A stretch of DNA of 64,000 bases from Rivularia sp. PCC 7116 (GTDB taxonomy: Bacteria; Cyanobacteriota; Cyanobacteriia; Cyanobacteriales; Nostocaceae): the NCBI RefSeq assembly GCF_000316665.1, contig NC_019678.1:1240001-1304000 (forward strand), given 5' to 3'. The stretch's first letter is position 1. Every line of letters begins with the position of its first letter. Below the pieces are notes generated by a model that was given only the letters and a program-made list of their open reading frames with translations, searched no databases and was not told the DNA's origin. The translations under genes and the position numbers were made by a program. Shown in pieces: positions 8,284-17,695 of the stretch.

Positions 8284-8910
8284 CTAATCAATAAATGCTT
8301 CCTGCTGTTTAGCATAAATATTCTTCAGGTGCTTTTTAACTGTATTGATAGTAATATAAAGTTCCTCAGCAATTTCCTGGTAAGAATAATTAGCCCGACG
8401 CAACAGCCAAACATCAGTTTCCCGTTCGGTTAAACCGTATTTTTTCGCTTCTGAAATCGCTATACTTTGATTTGTCTGTTCGCGGTCTTCTAAAGTAACT
8501 ATTATGTAATCATTATTACTTCCGTTTGCTTGCAGCCAGCGAACGCGAACCCGTATTGTCAGCAACGATCTAGTCTTGATTTCTGACTCTAGCGATATCT
8601 TTTGGTTGGGAAATAATTGACGGCTTTCGATTAAAGAATCGCAAATACGCCGAATTTCTGCGGGTATTTCACCTTTATGTATATTTTGGCTTAATTTCTC
8701 ACAAATATAGCCTGCGCGTTCGTTGGCATGAACTAATTCACCTTTTGCTGTAATTACAAAAATTCCGTCCACAAAGCTTTCAATCACAGCTTGCATCAGA
8801 TGAAGTTGAGATGCAGGCTGTGTTTTGCTATATTTAGATTTACTACCGTAAAATATACTTCTATTGGTAGATGCGAGTTTTTGATATTGTTCTAATACTG
8901 AAACATTCAT
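8284..8910 (-). CDS. LuxR/NarL-type transcriptional regulator with PAS-like sensor
   Basis: 208 residues. A PAS-like N-terminal region (LMQAVIESFVDGIFVITAKG, about 38-140) is followed by a C-terminal LuxR-type HTH: YGLTERETDVWLLRR, then YSYQEIAEELYITINTVKKH, ending in LKNIYAK. There is no receiver domain, so the input is probably a bound ligand or partner. The start ATG 8910 has GGAGATAA a few bases upstream. The gene is transcribed away from the 9171-10202 gene and psbA. Similar stand-alone LuxR-type regulators (PedR in Synechocystis) control light- and redox-responsive genes, but PedR is much shorter and I do not claim orthology. Confidence 0.88.
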   Translation of the reverse strand: MNVSVLEQYQKLASTNRSIFYGSKSKYSKTQPASQLHLMQAVIESFVDGIFVITAKGELVHANERAGYICEKLSQNIHKGEIPAEIRRICDSLIESRQLFPNQKISLESEIKTRSLLTIRVRVRWLQANGSNNDYIIVTLEDREQTNQSIAISEAKKYGLTERETDVWLLRRANYSYQEIAEELYITINTVKKHLKNIYAKQQEAFID

Positions 8911-9170
8911 TGTTTATCTCCTTAAAAATGCTAAAAAAGCTTCTGTGAAGCAACTAACAGCATTGTTATAAATGAGATTCTGAATTTGCAATGATTGAGC
9001 AGCAGCCCCAAAGAAAGTATTGAAGTAAGTGAAGGTACAGAGAAATTTACGGAATTTCCCTGAAGTAGGGTGAAGTTTTTCTTAAGTTAGCCAGTACAGG
9101 GCAGTCAGTCGATTCATAATGACTGTATTGCTACTTTACAGATAAGAAAAATTTACTAGGGAGTTCTGCC

Positions 9171-10202
9171 GTGAAGCATTTAGACACTATTGATGATTTT
9201 TTTGGTGTAGAACATCAGCTTAAATATGTTGCTCTTTTGAAAGGCAAAGTTGGTTTAACCCGTCGTCGAGCCGAATGTTTTGTAAAGTTGTGGGCTTATT
9301 TATTACTCAAACAGCACCAAGAATTAGGAATTGTAAGCAAAGCTGTAACGGAACTCGATTTACCTGAAGGTTTTGTTGCCTGTACTCATCGAGAAGCTAA
9401 CGAACTATTTTATGCAGAACAAGATAGAGGTAGCGAACGTGCTGCGGGAATGATGATTGATAAGTTGGTGGCTTTGGGACTTATCGAAAAGGAATTCGAT
9501 GGCAATAACATATGTATTCGTATTTGCTCTCCATTGTCAGATATTAATGAGTCTGCACAAGTTGCCGAACCAGTAGAGCTTGTCACCGATAACTTTAATC
9601 CCCGTACCGATACTATACCCGTTGCGACTTTTTTAGCTCGGCAATACGATTGGATGAACAAAAAAACCACCGCTGTGCCCCAAATAATAGCTCGGAAACT
9701 TCGTAACTGGGCTAAAAAATATTCTAAAGGAATGCGGGTTTTGCGTCGTTGCGATACTCAACATCCTATTGGTGTTTGCATTCTTTATCCTGTAGCTTCC
9801 GAATCTGAGGAAAACTTTTTTCTACCACCAAGCAAAAGTTTACATTTAAGTACTGCTTCTCAGATAGACCCTTTTGAAATGGCAGAAGCAGGAGATGAAG
9901 ATTGCACTTCTCTTTTTATCCGCAGCTTTAGAATAGATTCTGCCTACCTACAGCACAGCAGCCTACATCAATTATTAGAAGATGCCCGAGAAACTCTCAT
10001 TAATATGCAAGCAGATTTTCCCAATCTTTGCGATTTGTATACTTTGACGATCGATCCATTTGCTCAAAGCCTTGCATTAGCGATGGGTTTTCAGGAAACT
10101 GGTCAAGATTCACAGGTATCTCTTTATTGGATGTATATGGCTCTAGATAAGTATTTGACCCTTGATATTGAACAAGCATTATCAAATCTTAAACTTGATT
10201 GA
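9171..10202 (+). CDS. Unknown protein, wHTH-like N-terminus and GNAT-like C-terminus
   Basis: 343 residues from a GTG at 9171, with AGGGAG about seven bases upstream; no ATG fits better. Residues 1-115 are basic and helical, with patterns that could form a winged helix (GLTRRRAECFVKLWAYLLLK; MMIDKLVALGLIEKEFDGN). The C-terminal half (about 165-330) has the alternation of a GNAT-type acetyltransferase: a VLRRCDTQHPIGVCILYPV strand pair, SLFIRSFRIDSAYL, then LYTLTIDPFAQSLALAMGFQE, where the last part resembles the closing strand and 'MGF' helix of GNATs. I do not recognise a named family. It sits directly upstream of psbA, on the same strand, but psbA has its own promoter 144 bases later. Confidence 0.72.
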   Translation: MKHLDTIDDFFGVEHQLKYVALLKGKVGLTRRRAECFVKLWAYLLLKQHQELGIVSKAVTELDLPEGFVACTHREANELFYAEQDRGSERAAGMMIDKLVALGLIEKEFDGNNICIRICSPLSDINESAQVAEPVELVTDNFNPRTDTIPVATFLARQYDWMNKKTTAVPQIIARKLRNWAKKYSKGMRVLRRCDTQHPIGVCILYPVASESEENFFLPPSKSLHLSTASQIDPFEMAEAGDEDCTSLFIRSFRIDSAYLQHSSLHQLLEDARETLINMQADFPNLCDLYTLTIDPFAQSLALAMGFQETGQDSQVSLYWMYMALDKYLTLDIEQALSNLKLD

Positions 10203-10345
10203 TGCATCTACTCTCAATATATAGAGTTTATTTTTTAATAATTTTTATTTATTGTGAATCATCTGTATGCCCTGCTGTAAATACTTCCCAGCCGATGCTC
10301 TAATTGTATAATGCAGCATTGATTACAAATTATTTCTGAAAAAGC

Positions 10346-10374
10346 TTTACAAACTGAAATATTTGTTTTAGTAT
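10346..10374 (+). promoter_or_regulatory. psbA promoter (sigma-70 type)
   Basis: TTTACA at 10346-10351 and TAGTAT at 10369-10374 are separated by 17 bases, a near-consensus sigma-70 arrangement 58 bases before the psbA ATG. The 5' untranslated region would be about 50 bases long and AT-rich, as is common for psbA genes. Confidence 0.65.
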
Positions 10375-10431
10375 AAGTACATAGGTTGAAAGACCTAATT
10401 TATAAATAAGACAAACGCAATTATCCGAACC

Positions 10432-11514
10432 ATGACAACCACATTACAAAGACGCGAAAGCGCTTCAGCGTGGGAGCAGTTCTGTGGATGGATTACAAGC
10501 ACCAATAACCGTTTATACATCGGTTGGTTTGGTGTTTTGATGATTCCTACCCTACTCTCTGCAATCACCTGTTTCATCATCGCATTCGTAGCAGCACCTC
10601 CTGTTGACATCGATGGTATCCGCGAGCCTGTTGCAGGTTCCTTGATTTACGGAAACAACATCATCTCTGGTGCAGTTGTTCCTTCTTCTAACGCTATCGG
10701 TTTACACTTCTACCCAATCTGGGAAGCAGCTTCTCTAGATGAGTGGTTGTATAACGGTGGTCCTTACCAGTTGGTATGTTTCCACTTCCTAATTGGAGTA
10801 TTTTGCTACTTAGGTCGTGAGTGGGAATTATCTTACCGCTTGGGTATGCGTCCTTGGATCTGTGTTGCTTTCTCTGCTCCAGTAGCAGCAGCAACCGCAG
10901 TATTCTTGATCTACCCCATCGGACAAGGTTCTTTCTCTGACGGTATGCCTTTAGGTATCTCCGGTACCTTCAACTTCATGTTCGTGTTCCAAGCTGAGCA
11001 CAACATTTTGATGCACCCCTTCCACCAATTAGGTGTAGCTGGTGTATTTGGTGGTTCTTTGTTCAGTGCTATGCACGGTTCTTTGGTAACCTCCTCTTTG
11101 GTACGTGAAACAACCGAAACCGAATCTCAGAACTACGGTTACAAATTCGGTCAAGAAGAAGAAACCTACAACATCGTAGCTGCTCACGGTTACTTTGGTC
11201 GTTTAATCTTCCAATACGCTTCCTTCAACAACAGCCGTAGCTTACACTTCTTCTTAGCTGCATGGCCTGTAGTAGGTATCTGGTTCACCGCTTTGGGAAT
11301 CAGCACCATGGCGTTCAACTTGAACGGTTTCAACTTCAACCAGTCTGTAATCGATTCTAGCGGTAGAGTTGTAAACACCTGGGCTGATGTATTGAACAGA
11401 GCTAACTTGGGTATGGAAGTAATGCACGAAAGAAATGCACACAACTTCCCCTTAGATTTAGCTGCTGGTGAAACTGCTCCTGTTGCAGTTAGCGCTCCCG
11501 CAATCAACGGTTAA
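10432..11514 (+). CDS. psbA: Photosystem II reaction-centre protein D1
   Basis: A full-length 360-residue D1. All functional residues are present: Tyr161 (TyrZ), His118, Asp170, Glu189, His190 and His198, and His332, Glu333, Asp342 and Ala344 at the C-terminus. The tail after Ala344 ([16 protein letters not shown]) is the 16-residue extension removed by CtpA. Position 130 is Glu, the form linked to high-light D1 isoforms, as opposed to the Gln of low-light forms. D1 binds the P680 chlorophylls, pheophytin, QB and the Mn4CaO5 cluster in the thylakoid membrane. Codon use is noticeably more GC-rich and biased (TTC, TAC, AAC) than the neighbours, as expected for a very highly expressed gene. It has its own promoter and terminator. 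Confidence 0.99.
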   Translation: MTTTLQRRESASAWEQFCGWITSTNNRLYIGWFGVLMIPTLLSAITCFIIAFVAAPPVDIDGIREPVAGSLIYGNNIISGAVVPSSNAIGLHFYPIWEAASLDEWLYNGGPYQLVCFHFLIGVFCYLGREWELSYRLGMRPWICVAFSAPVAAATAVFLIYPIGQGSFSDGMPLGISGTFNFMFVFQAEHNILMHPFHQLGVAGVFGGSLFSAMHGSLVTSSLVRETTETESQNYGYKFGQEEETYNIVAAHGYFGRLIFQYASFNNSRSLHFFLAAWPVVGIWFTALGISTMAFNLNGFNFNQSVIDSSGRVVNTWADVLNRANLGMEVMHERNAHNFPLDLAAGETAPVAVSAPAING

Positions 11515-11556
11515 TAATTGAATAATTTTGAGACGTGATATTTTACGTCTCTACAT

Positions 11557-11592
11557 AAAAAATGCCTTCCGAGCAATCGGGAGGCATTTTTT
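11557..11592 (+). terminator. psbA intrinsic terminator
   Basis: A strong hairpin, AAAAAATGCCTTCCGA / TCGGGAGGCATTTTTT with a GCAA loop, ends in six T residues 43 bases after the psbA stop. Confidence 0.9.
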
Positions 11593-11799
11593 GTTGCTTT
11601 ATTTTTCTTATATTTAATTATGAAAGAGATAAACTTTCCTGTTGAATTGCTTTATTAAGATGTATTATTTAAAAATTTAAAAGGTCAAAGGTTAAAGGTT
11701 GATTACCTATCACCCCTTACCAATTACCGATTACCCATTACCAATGCCCAATTTCCAGTACAATAACCACGATATGACTTAAATTTACGGGAAATTGTA

Positions 11800-12672
11800 A
11801 TGACTCAGGCTCGAATAGGGGTTATCGGTGGCAGCGGTTTATACAAGATGGATGCGCTCAAAGATATTGAAGAAATTGAAGTAGAAACTCCATTTGGTAA
11901 ACCTTCCGATGCTTTTATTGTTGGGAATTTAGATGGTACATCAGTTGCTTTTTTACCCAGACACAACCGCAATCATACTTTATTACCTTCGGAATTACCG
12001 TTTCGCGCTAATATCTACGCTATGAAAAAGTTGGGTGTGGAGTATATCATCTCAGCTTCTGCGGTGGGTTCGTTGAAGGAAGAAGTAAAACCGCTGGATA
12101 TGGTGGTACCGAATCAATTTATTGACAGAACCAAAAATCGGGTTTCTACGTTTTTCGGTGAAGGAATAATTGCTCATATTGCTTTTGGCGACCCAGTTTG
12201 CAATAATTTAGCTGGTATTTTAGCTTCGGCGATCGCGTCTCTCAATCTTCCCGATGTTAGTTTACATCGCGGCGGTACTTATGTCTGTATGGAAGGGCCA
12301 GCTTTTTCTACAAAAGCGGAATCTAACCTTTATCGGAGTTGGGATGCGACAGTTATCGGCATGACGAATTTAACCGAAGCTAAGTTAGCCAGAGAAGCGG
12401 AGATTGCTTATGCAACCTTGGCTTTGGTGACGGATTACGATTGCTGGCATCCCGATCATGATAGTGTAACTGTAGAAATGATAGTTGGTAATTTACAAAA
12501 AAACGCCGTCAACGCCCAAAAGGTAATTCAAGAAACGGTAAAAAGTCTAAGCCAAAATCCGCCACAAAGTGATGCACATTCGGCTTTGAAATACGCAATT
12601 TTGGCACCTTTAGATAAAGCACCAGCTAAAACGAAGGAAAAATTAAAATTTTTGTTGCAGAAGTATTTCTAA
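11800..12672 (+). CDS. mtnP: S-methyl-5'-thioadenosine phosphorylase
   Basis: A 290-residue protein of the PNP/MTAP family 2. It shows the phosphate loop GVIGGSGLY near the N-terminus, [42 protein letters not shown], and [15 protein letters not shown] followed by [18 protein letters not shown], which carries the Met and Asn/Asp base contacts of MTAP. The enzyme cleaves MTA to adenine and methylthioribose-1-phosphate in methionine salvage. The ATG at 11800 lies directly before this N-terminus. It follows psbA on the same strand, but the psbA terminator lies between them. Confidence 0.95.
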   Translation: MTQARIGVIGGSGLYKMDALKDIEEIEVETPFGKPSDAFIVGNLDGTSVAFLPRHNRNHTLLPSELPFRANIYAMKKLGVEYIISASAVGSLKEEVKPLDMVVPNQFIDRTKNRVSTFFGEGIIAHIAFGDPVCNNLAGILASAIASLNLPDVSLHRGGTYVCMEGPAFSTKAESNLYRSWDATVIGMTNLTEAKLAREAEIAYATLALVTDYDCWHPDHDSVTVEMIVGNLQKNAVNAQKVIQETVKSLSQNPPQSDAHSALKYAILAPLDKAPAKTKEKLKFLLQKYF

Positions 12673-12912
12673 GCATGTGTAATGGGTAATGGAGAGATGG
12701 GGAAGAGGGGGTATAATTTTCAACTCATAACTCCTAATTCCTAATTCCTAACTCCCAATGCCCAATTCCCTAATCGTTAATCAACTTTTTAAACCTGTCT
12801 GAATCCTTAATGATGATTCTTCCTTGATGTCATCTAAATTTTTGTATAAATCTTTGTACATTTCCTGCTCTTCCTCATTAATGAGTTTTTTTATTTCTTG
12901 GCTTTTTGTATC

Positions 12913-13305
12913 TTATATATTTTGTAGTTTAATTTTGATATCTTCTTGTTTTGCATTTAACTCCGCTTCTAATTCTTTCTTGGTATGGGAAACCCATTCC
13001 TTAAGTATCATTTGACGAAAGAATATAAAGGCAATAGTTACCAACACCGGTGCTACTATCAGCCAAAAATTGAGTAAACTTAAATTCGCATCTAATAAGC
13101 CTGTAGTGCGCTCAAATCTATCACCAACACTACGGGAAACTTCATCTTGAACAATATCTCTTATCTCTTTCTCTTGCTGAAGTTTTTCTAATTTTTCTAC
13201 TCGTTGATTAACTATTGACGGTTCGAGTTGAGTTTGAGCAGTCGCAGTACTAATAGATATAAAAATAGTTAACAGAGCAAGCGTCAGCTGATTTTTAAAT
13301 TTCAT
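12913..13305 (-). CDS. Small exported membrane protein interrupted by an in-frame stop
   Basis: 130 residues: a signal peptide (LTLALLTIFISISTATAQ), a short coiled coil, one membrane helix (NFWLIVAPVLVTIAFIFF, about 78-97) and a charged cytoplasmic coil ending KLQNI. The frame continues past the TAA at 12913-12915 for 43 more sense codons in the same coiled-coil style (DTKSQEIKKLINEEEQEMYK onwards) to a TGA at 12781-12783. That would make about 174 residues. The continuity of heptad character suggests a recent nonsense mutation in a longer gene, so this may be a truncated allele. The family is unknown to me. It lies downstream of the pseudo-orthocaspase gene on the same strand, with a hairpin between. 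Confidence 0.6.
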   Translation of the reverse strand: MKFKNQLTLALLTIFISISTATAQTQLEPSIVNQRVEKLEKLQQEKEIRDIVQDEVSRSVGDRFERTTGLLDANLSLLNFWLIVAPVLVTIAFIFFRQMILKEWVSHTKKELEAELNAKQEDIKIKLQNI

Positions 13306-13354
13306 AACAGCTTAAGAATCAGGTGATTTACAATAAAAATTCCGATACAACAAA

Positions 13355-13376
13355 AGTGACCGTATAATCGGTCACT
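13355..13376 (-). terminator. Hairpin after the pseudo-orthocaspase gene
   Basis: AGTGACCG and CGGTCACT form a perfect 8-bp stem with loop TATAAT. In the minus direction it is followed by TTTTG. It probably acts as a weak terminator between the caspase-like gene and the small membrane protein gene. Confidence 0.5.
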
Positions 13377-13449
13377 ACATTTGTAATATATCTAGATTTC
13401 TCGACTTTGTTAGTTGTTTTGAATACACCTGTCTTGAACTTTTAGGCAA

Positions 13450-15660
13450 TCAAACAACTTGGAATACGAAGTTAAAAGCTACCCAATTGTTAACATTCCA
13501 AACCCAAGAATCATCAGATAGATTTTGTGTTTCATCTTTCTTTATACTGGCTTGACTCAAATCTTGTAAAAGCGCTTCTGCGACTTCTAAAGGATTTAAT
13601 AACGGTGAAATACGGTGAGTTTCTCTTGTAGAGTGTTTACCTTCTTCGAGGGCTGCTAAAGTTTGAGTAAAAGGTGCGGTGCTAAGAACCATTTGAGTTT
13701 CACACCAAAAATCTGGTCCCGACATTACCCACTCAAAACCAGCAGTTGTTTTAGGTATTATCAGTGATTGTCCTGGAGGAATAATTACCTGTTGAAGTTC
13801 TGGTTTGCTGGAGTTTTCTTCTGATTCTTCATCTTTATACCAAGGATAAAGAGCTATTGGATTCTTACTATTATTTAATCCCAGTAAAATTAAATACAGC
13901 GGTCTATCTCCAGTATTTTCTACTCGATAGCGTACTTTACTACCAGTAGATATTGTAGGGATTCCTAGAGAAGAAATATCCTGTGTTTTCTTTCCAGATG
14001 TTTCCATACCTAATGTTCGCCTTGTTTGACGCTGCATTAAAGTACGGGGCAGTTTCTTGTTAATTACTTCCAAAGTTGCTTTGACGCTCAAACCCGAACT
14101 TCCTTCGTTTTGAGTCAGCTTCCACAATTTAGCTGCTAAAAGAGTTTTTAGTTTAGGAGCTAATCGATAAACTGCGACTTTTAATGCTTCTCCTTCTTCT
14201 CCGAGAGTATCGGGAATTAACTCTCCTCCCAAAGTAAATAAACCATAGCGACTTGAAGACGACATCGCCATTGAATTATTAACTTCCGTGTCGGGAACTT
14301 CTGTTTCTGGCAGCTTACCAAATAAATAATCGGCTGGTTGCTCCTCCGCAATCACGCTACCAACGCGCTCAATAGAAGCAAAAGCACTTGTCGCATCAAC
14401 TCGTTCAATTCGTTCTAAACTAACGTCATCCAGGGCAACTTTTAAACTAATATCTTTGGGTAAAACTCTAATGGTTTCTCTTACAAGCCCCCCAACTTTT
14501 GGAATTATTTGCTTATTTTTGGTTTGCTTTAATGTTGCTTTTGCTTTCAAACCATTGCGACTGCGTAACACCAAAGGTGCGGTTGAAGGTGATTGTGCCG
14601 AATAAAAAGTAAATTTGGAATTGACTCCATAATATTCCAGTACTTGCGGCGGTATTCCTCCCAACCACAAATGAACGGTTTTACCGTCATCTTCTACAGA
14701 AGTTACTGCTCCATCTGCTCCTGCAATTGGCTTTGATAATACATTCTTCTCAATCAGAGGCTTGGTTTGATTGTTCTTCTCAAGTAAAACTGGTTCTTGA
14801 AAGCTACCCAAAGACAGCATGGAACTTCCGACGCGAGATAAACTTATTTGAATAGTTTTGGCACTAGTGGTTTCCCATAGATATTGTGTTAAAGCGTAGG
14901 TAAATAAACCCGCACTAAAATCAGAAAAGATAATTTCTTGTGCCAAATCTTTTGAACTTGAACTAGATGCAAGCAAAACGCTCAACTTATCGGCAGCAAT
15001 TTTCTTTGTTAGCTGCTTTTGAAATTCGACTTCTTCAGCTAAAAATAGTCCTTCTAAAGGTGCTTTCCAAGAACGACTTCTTAATCCCGTTGGTTGGGAA
15101 ATACTGGGTTTGTAATAACTAGTGTCTAATATTGCTGTAGCACGTTCGGTAGCTAATGACTGCATTAACAGCAATAAAGTGTCTTCTAATAAATAGTTAG
15201 CAATTTTTTCGGAATCTTCGATAATTTTAGTTCCATTGACGGGAATTAAAGCATTTTCCATCCCACCCAGTAAACTTTTTGTTTTAATCCGACTGCCATA
15301 ACCGCTGAAATGGAAGACAACCACATCACCGGGTTTAGCTTGTTTCCCTAGATGTTCGACAAATGCATTTTCAATGCCTTGTCTAGTTGCTTGCTTGTTT
15401 GTCAAACACAGAATATCTGACGGTTGGAAGCCAAAGCGATGAATTAAAAGCTCCCTTTGTAGTTCCACGTCCGTCAGACAACCCTTAAGTGCGGGAATTT
15501 GCGGATATTGATTGATGCCTACCAATAACGCCAACTTGCGTGGATTATTATCGGCTAGCGCCTGTTGCAGACGGCTAGCTTGCGTCCACCATGATGACTC
15601 GGTAACTCCCAATACCGCCAAAATAGAGCCTATTCGTTTTAAAAAGATTCGCCGCTTCAT
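13450..15660 (-). CDS. Pseudo-orthocaspase (caspase-like, YS dyad) with DUF4384-type C-terminus
   Basis: 736 residues. The N-terminus (KRRIFLKRIGSILAVLGV) fits a Tat signal or membrane anchor. The caspase-like p20 fold spans about 40-290 (LALLVGINQYP, LKGCLTDVELQ). The usual HSGHG is FSGYG, putting Tyr121 at the catalytic His position. The usual DxCHSG is DTSYY, putting Ser181 at the catalytic Cys position. This is the YS form described for bacterial pseudo-orthocaspases, which are not expected to cleave peptides. The C-terminal third (about 450-670) resembles DUF4384: RYRVENTGDRPLYLILLGL and IIPPGQSLIIPKTTAGFEW. The length and layout agree with family members in other cyanobacteria. Its role is unknown; the literature has suggested a link to photosynthesis. 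Confidence 0.88.
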   Translation of the reverse strand: MKRRIFLKRIGSILAVLGVTESSWWTQASRLQQALADNNPRKLALLVGINQYPQIPALKGCLTDVELQRELLIHRFGFQPSDILCLTNKQATRQGIENAFVEHLGKQAKPGDVVVFHFSGYGSRIKTKSLLGGMENALIPVNGTKIIEDSEKIANYLLEDTLLLLMQSLATERATAILDTSYYKPSISQPTGLRSRSWKAPLEGLFLAEEVEFQKQLTKKIAADKLSVLLASSSSSKDLAQEIIFSDFSAGLFTYALTQYLWETTSAKTIQISLSRVGSSMLSLGSFQEPVLLEKNNQTKPLIEKNVLSKPIAGADGAVTSVEDDGKTVHLWLGGIPPQVLEYYGVNSKFTFYSAQSPSTAPLVLRSRNGLKAKATLKQTKNKQIIPKVGGLVRETIRVLPKDISLKVALDDVSLERIERVDATSAFASIERVGSVIAEEQPADYLFGKLPETEVPDTEVNNSMAMSSSSRYGLFTLGGELIPDTLGEEGEALKVAVYRLAPKLKTLLAAKLWKLTQNEGSSGLSVKATLEVINKKLPRTLMQRQTRRTLGMETSGKKTQDISSLGIPTISTGSKVRYRVENTGDRPLYLILLGLNNSKNPIALYPWYKDEESEENSSKPELQQVIIPPGQSLIIPKTTAGFEWVMSGPDFWCETQMVLSTAPFTQTLAALEEGKHSTRETHRISPLLNPLEVAEALLQDLSQASIKKDETQNLSDDSWVWNVNNWVAFNFVFQVV

Positions 15661-15775
15661 AAATTAACCCCTCAACCCTCAAATCCTTAGCTATCAGATT
15701 AAAGGGCTGAATTCGATTATGTAAAGCTATAGCTTATACGGTTTTGGAAGCAAAAGATTTAATTATGCTTCTAAT

Positions 15776-16954
15776 TTACGCTTCAACAGGAACTCGCATG
15801 GCACGTACTAACTCCGCTGCAACCTCTGGGCGAGAAAATTCTGCTGGGGGTGATTCTCCTCGACGCAGCATTTCTCGTACTTTGGTTCCAGAAAGATGAA
15901 TCCGTTCTTCTTTCTTGCTGGGGCTAGTTTTTGCAGTCGCCATCTGCTTAGTGCGGGTGCAGTAGAAAGCATGTTCAAACTTCATCGGGATAATGCCTAA
16001 TTCTCCCGGTTCAAATTCATCAAAGATGTGCTGTGCGTCGTAAGTACCGTAGTAATCACCTACGCCAGCATGATCTCGTCCGACAATAAAATGAGTACAG
16101 CCATAGTTCTTCCGAACTAAAGCATGAAAAATTGCTTCGCGAGGTCCAGCATAGCGCATTGCTGCCGGATTTATCGCTAAAATTACTCTATCATCTGGAT
16201 AATAATTTTCTAATAAGATTTCGTAACAGCGCATCCGCACATCAGCCGGAATGTCATCTGATTTTGTTGCTCCCACTAAAGGATGCAAAAACAAACCATC
16301 AACAGTTTCTAAAGCGCATTTCTGAATATACTCATGAGCGCGGTGGATGGGGTTACGAGTTTGGAAACCAACAATAGTTTTCCAACCTTTTTCCCTAAAC
16401 ATTTTTCTCGATTCGGCTGGATCTATTTGATATTTAGGAAATTGTGCATTTTCCTTACGTTCCAATAACCACACATCACCAGCGATATTTACCGCACCTT
16501 GATCGTAAACAACTTTTACGCCGGGATGCTTATCTTCGTCGGTGCGATAAACATTAATTGCTTCTTGTTTTTTATCGTAATTATATTTTTCCGAAAATTC
16601 TAATACCCCAATAAATTCACCTTTAGAGTTATCCAAACGGATTAAATCGCCTTTCTTAAAAGAATTTGCGACTTTCTCAGTTACTGAAAGCGTAATCGGA
16701 ATCGCCCATGCAATTCCCGAAGCCAAACGCATTTCTGAAACTACCCGCTTATAGTCCGATTCGTTCATAAAACCAGTCAGCGGACTAAAACCCCCGATCG
16801 CAATCATTTCCAAATCGGAAACAGCTCGCTCGTCAAGTTCGACTTTGGGTAAAGTATCAGCTTTTGAAATAAATTCTTGTTTTTGCTTTGGTGAAGCGAT
16901 GCGATTTATCAACTGTCCGCCATGTGCGGCAATAGCATCGAGATTATTACTCAA
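15776..16954 (-). CDS. sat: Sulfate adenylyltransferase (ATP sulfurylase)
   Basis: 392 residues, the dissimilatory-type/homo-oligomeric Sat found in cyanobacteria. The PUA-like N-terminal domain (about 1-165) carries [10 protein letters not shown]. The catalytic domain has [11 protein letters not shown] with the HxxH nucleotide-binding signature, [12 protein letters not shown], and a C-terminal [18 protein letters not shown] motif ([20 protein letters not shown]). It forms APS from ATP and sulfate, the first step of sulfate assimilation. No APS kinase domain is fused. The ATG at 16954 fits the family length. It is a single gene here; no other assimilation genes lie nearby. Confidence 0.96.
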   Translation of the reverse strand: MSNNLDAIAAHGGQLINRIASPKQKQEFISKADTLPKVELDERAVSDLEMIAIGGFSPLTGFMNESDYKRVVSEMRLASGIAWAIPITLSVTEKVANSFKKGDLIRLDNSKGEFIGVLEFSEKYNYDKKQEAINVYRTDEDKHPGVKVVYDQGAVNIAGDVWLLERKENAQFPKYQIDPAESRKMFREKGWKTIVGFQTRNPIHRAHEYIQKCALETVDGLFLHPLVGATKSDDIPADVRMRCYEILLENYYPDDRVILAINPAAMRYAGPREAIFHALVRKNYGCTHFIVGRDHAGVGDYYGTYDAQHIFDEFEPGELGIIPMKFEHAFYCTRTKQMATAKTSPSKKEERIHLSGTKVREMLRRGESPPAEFSRPEVAAELVRAMRVPVEA

Positions 16955-17158
16955 CGTATCTCCTTGCGTATTCTTAACTGCAACTTTTTAAAGCTATGAA
17001 TAACTTACCAAGAAATGGGTATATCTACGCGCTTTTAAATGAATTGGGGAATGGAGAATGGGTATTGGGCGTGGGGATGGGAAAATGATTTAAAAAGATG
17101 CTACCTAAGTAGGAATGTAATTCCTGGTGTAATAGCGAAAGTCCTATCAAATAACTCC

Positions 17159-17572
17159 TCATTGTTCCCATCGGTAGCGTAATTTATTTCTCAAGCGTTC
17201 GCGACTTATTCCAAGTTCGTTGCTGATTTTTGCTTCCACAGAAGGGATATGTGTAGTGTTTAAGATAATTTGAGATTTCGTATATCTCGTACTGATTTTA
17301 TTTTCTGCTTTCTTTACTGTTACCAAGGAAATACCTTGCTGAGGATAAATTTCAACTTTAATCAATGCAATTTTTTTTCCATAATCTGGCTGAGTAGTTT
17401 TTAATTGAGTCAGGTTTTTTGATGGACGTGATAAAGTCTGTTCGGTTAACCATCCGCCAACAAACCAAAAACTTAGTCCTAAAAGTGGTAACGGCAACCA
17501 AAATTCTATTCCCACAGATTTAATAAATTTTAGCCATCCAGGAGAAAGGTTTCTTGAAGTCATAATAGTCAA
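17159..17572 (-). CDS. Small membrane protein of unknown function
   Basis: 137 residues with one membrane helix near the N-terminus (FWLPLPLLGLSFWFVGGWL, about 29-47). A presumably extracytoplasmic domain follows, with alternating strands (IALIKVEIYPQQGISLVTVK), and the protein ends in a basic helix. The start could also be the second ATG, three codons in. It is transcribed divergently from the two-component regulator at 17696, which may mean shared control, but no further evidence is visible. I do not recognise the family. Confidence 0.65.
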   Translation of the reverse strand: MTIMTSRNLSPGWLKFIKSVGIEFWLPLPLLGLSFWFVGGWLTEQTLSRPSKNLTQLKTTQPDYGKKIALIKVEIYPQQGISLVTVKKAENKISTRYTKSQIILNTTHIPSVEAKISNELGISRERLRNKLRYRWEQ

Positions 17573-17652
17573 CAGTGAGCAGTTAGCAGTCTATATATAG
17601 CGTTTTTTAGTTTTTGATGGAGTATTTTTAACTTAATAGTTGCATCTCATAA

Positions 17653-17691
17653 GTGTTAATTGTTAATTGTTAATTGTTAACTGTTAACTGT
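17653..17691. repeat. Heptamer tandem repeat (STRR type)
   Basis: About five units of a 7-base repeat, TTAATTG changing to TTAACTG. The last unit ends four bases before the ATG of the response regulator, so it replaces the usual ribosome-binding region. Such short tandem repeats are typical of filamentous cyanobacteria. Confidence 0.75.
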
Positions 17692-17695
17692 AATT

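Noticed and set aside
11190-11507. Antisense open frame of 105 codons within psbA
   Set aside because: It is a shadow of the strongly biased psbA codons, has no ribosome-binding site and reads as random sequence.
17653-17691. Regular repeats that could suggest a CRISPR array
   Set aside because: The unit is 7 bases without spacers; this is a heptamer tandem repeat. The runs at 23105 and 26261 are the same.
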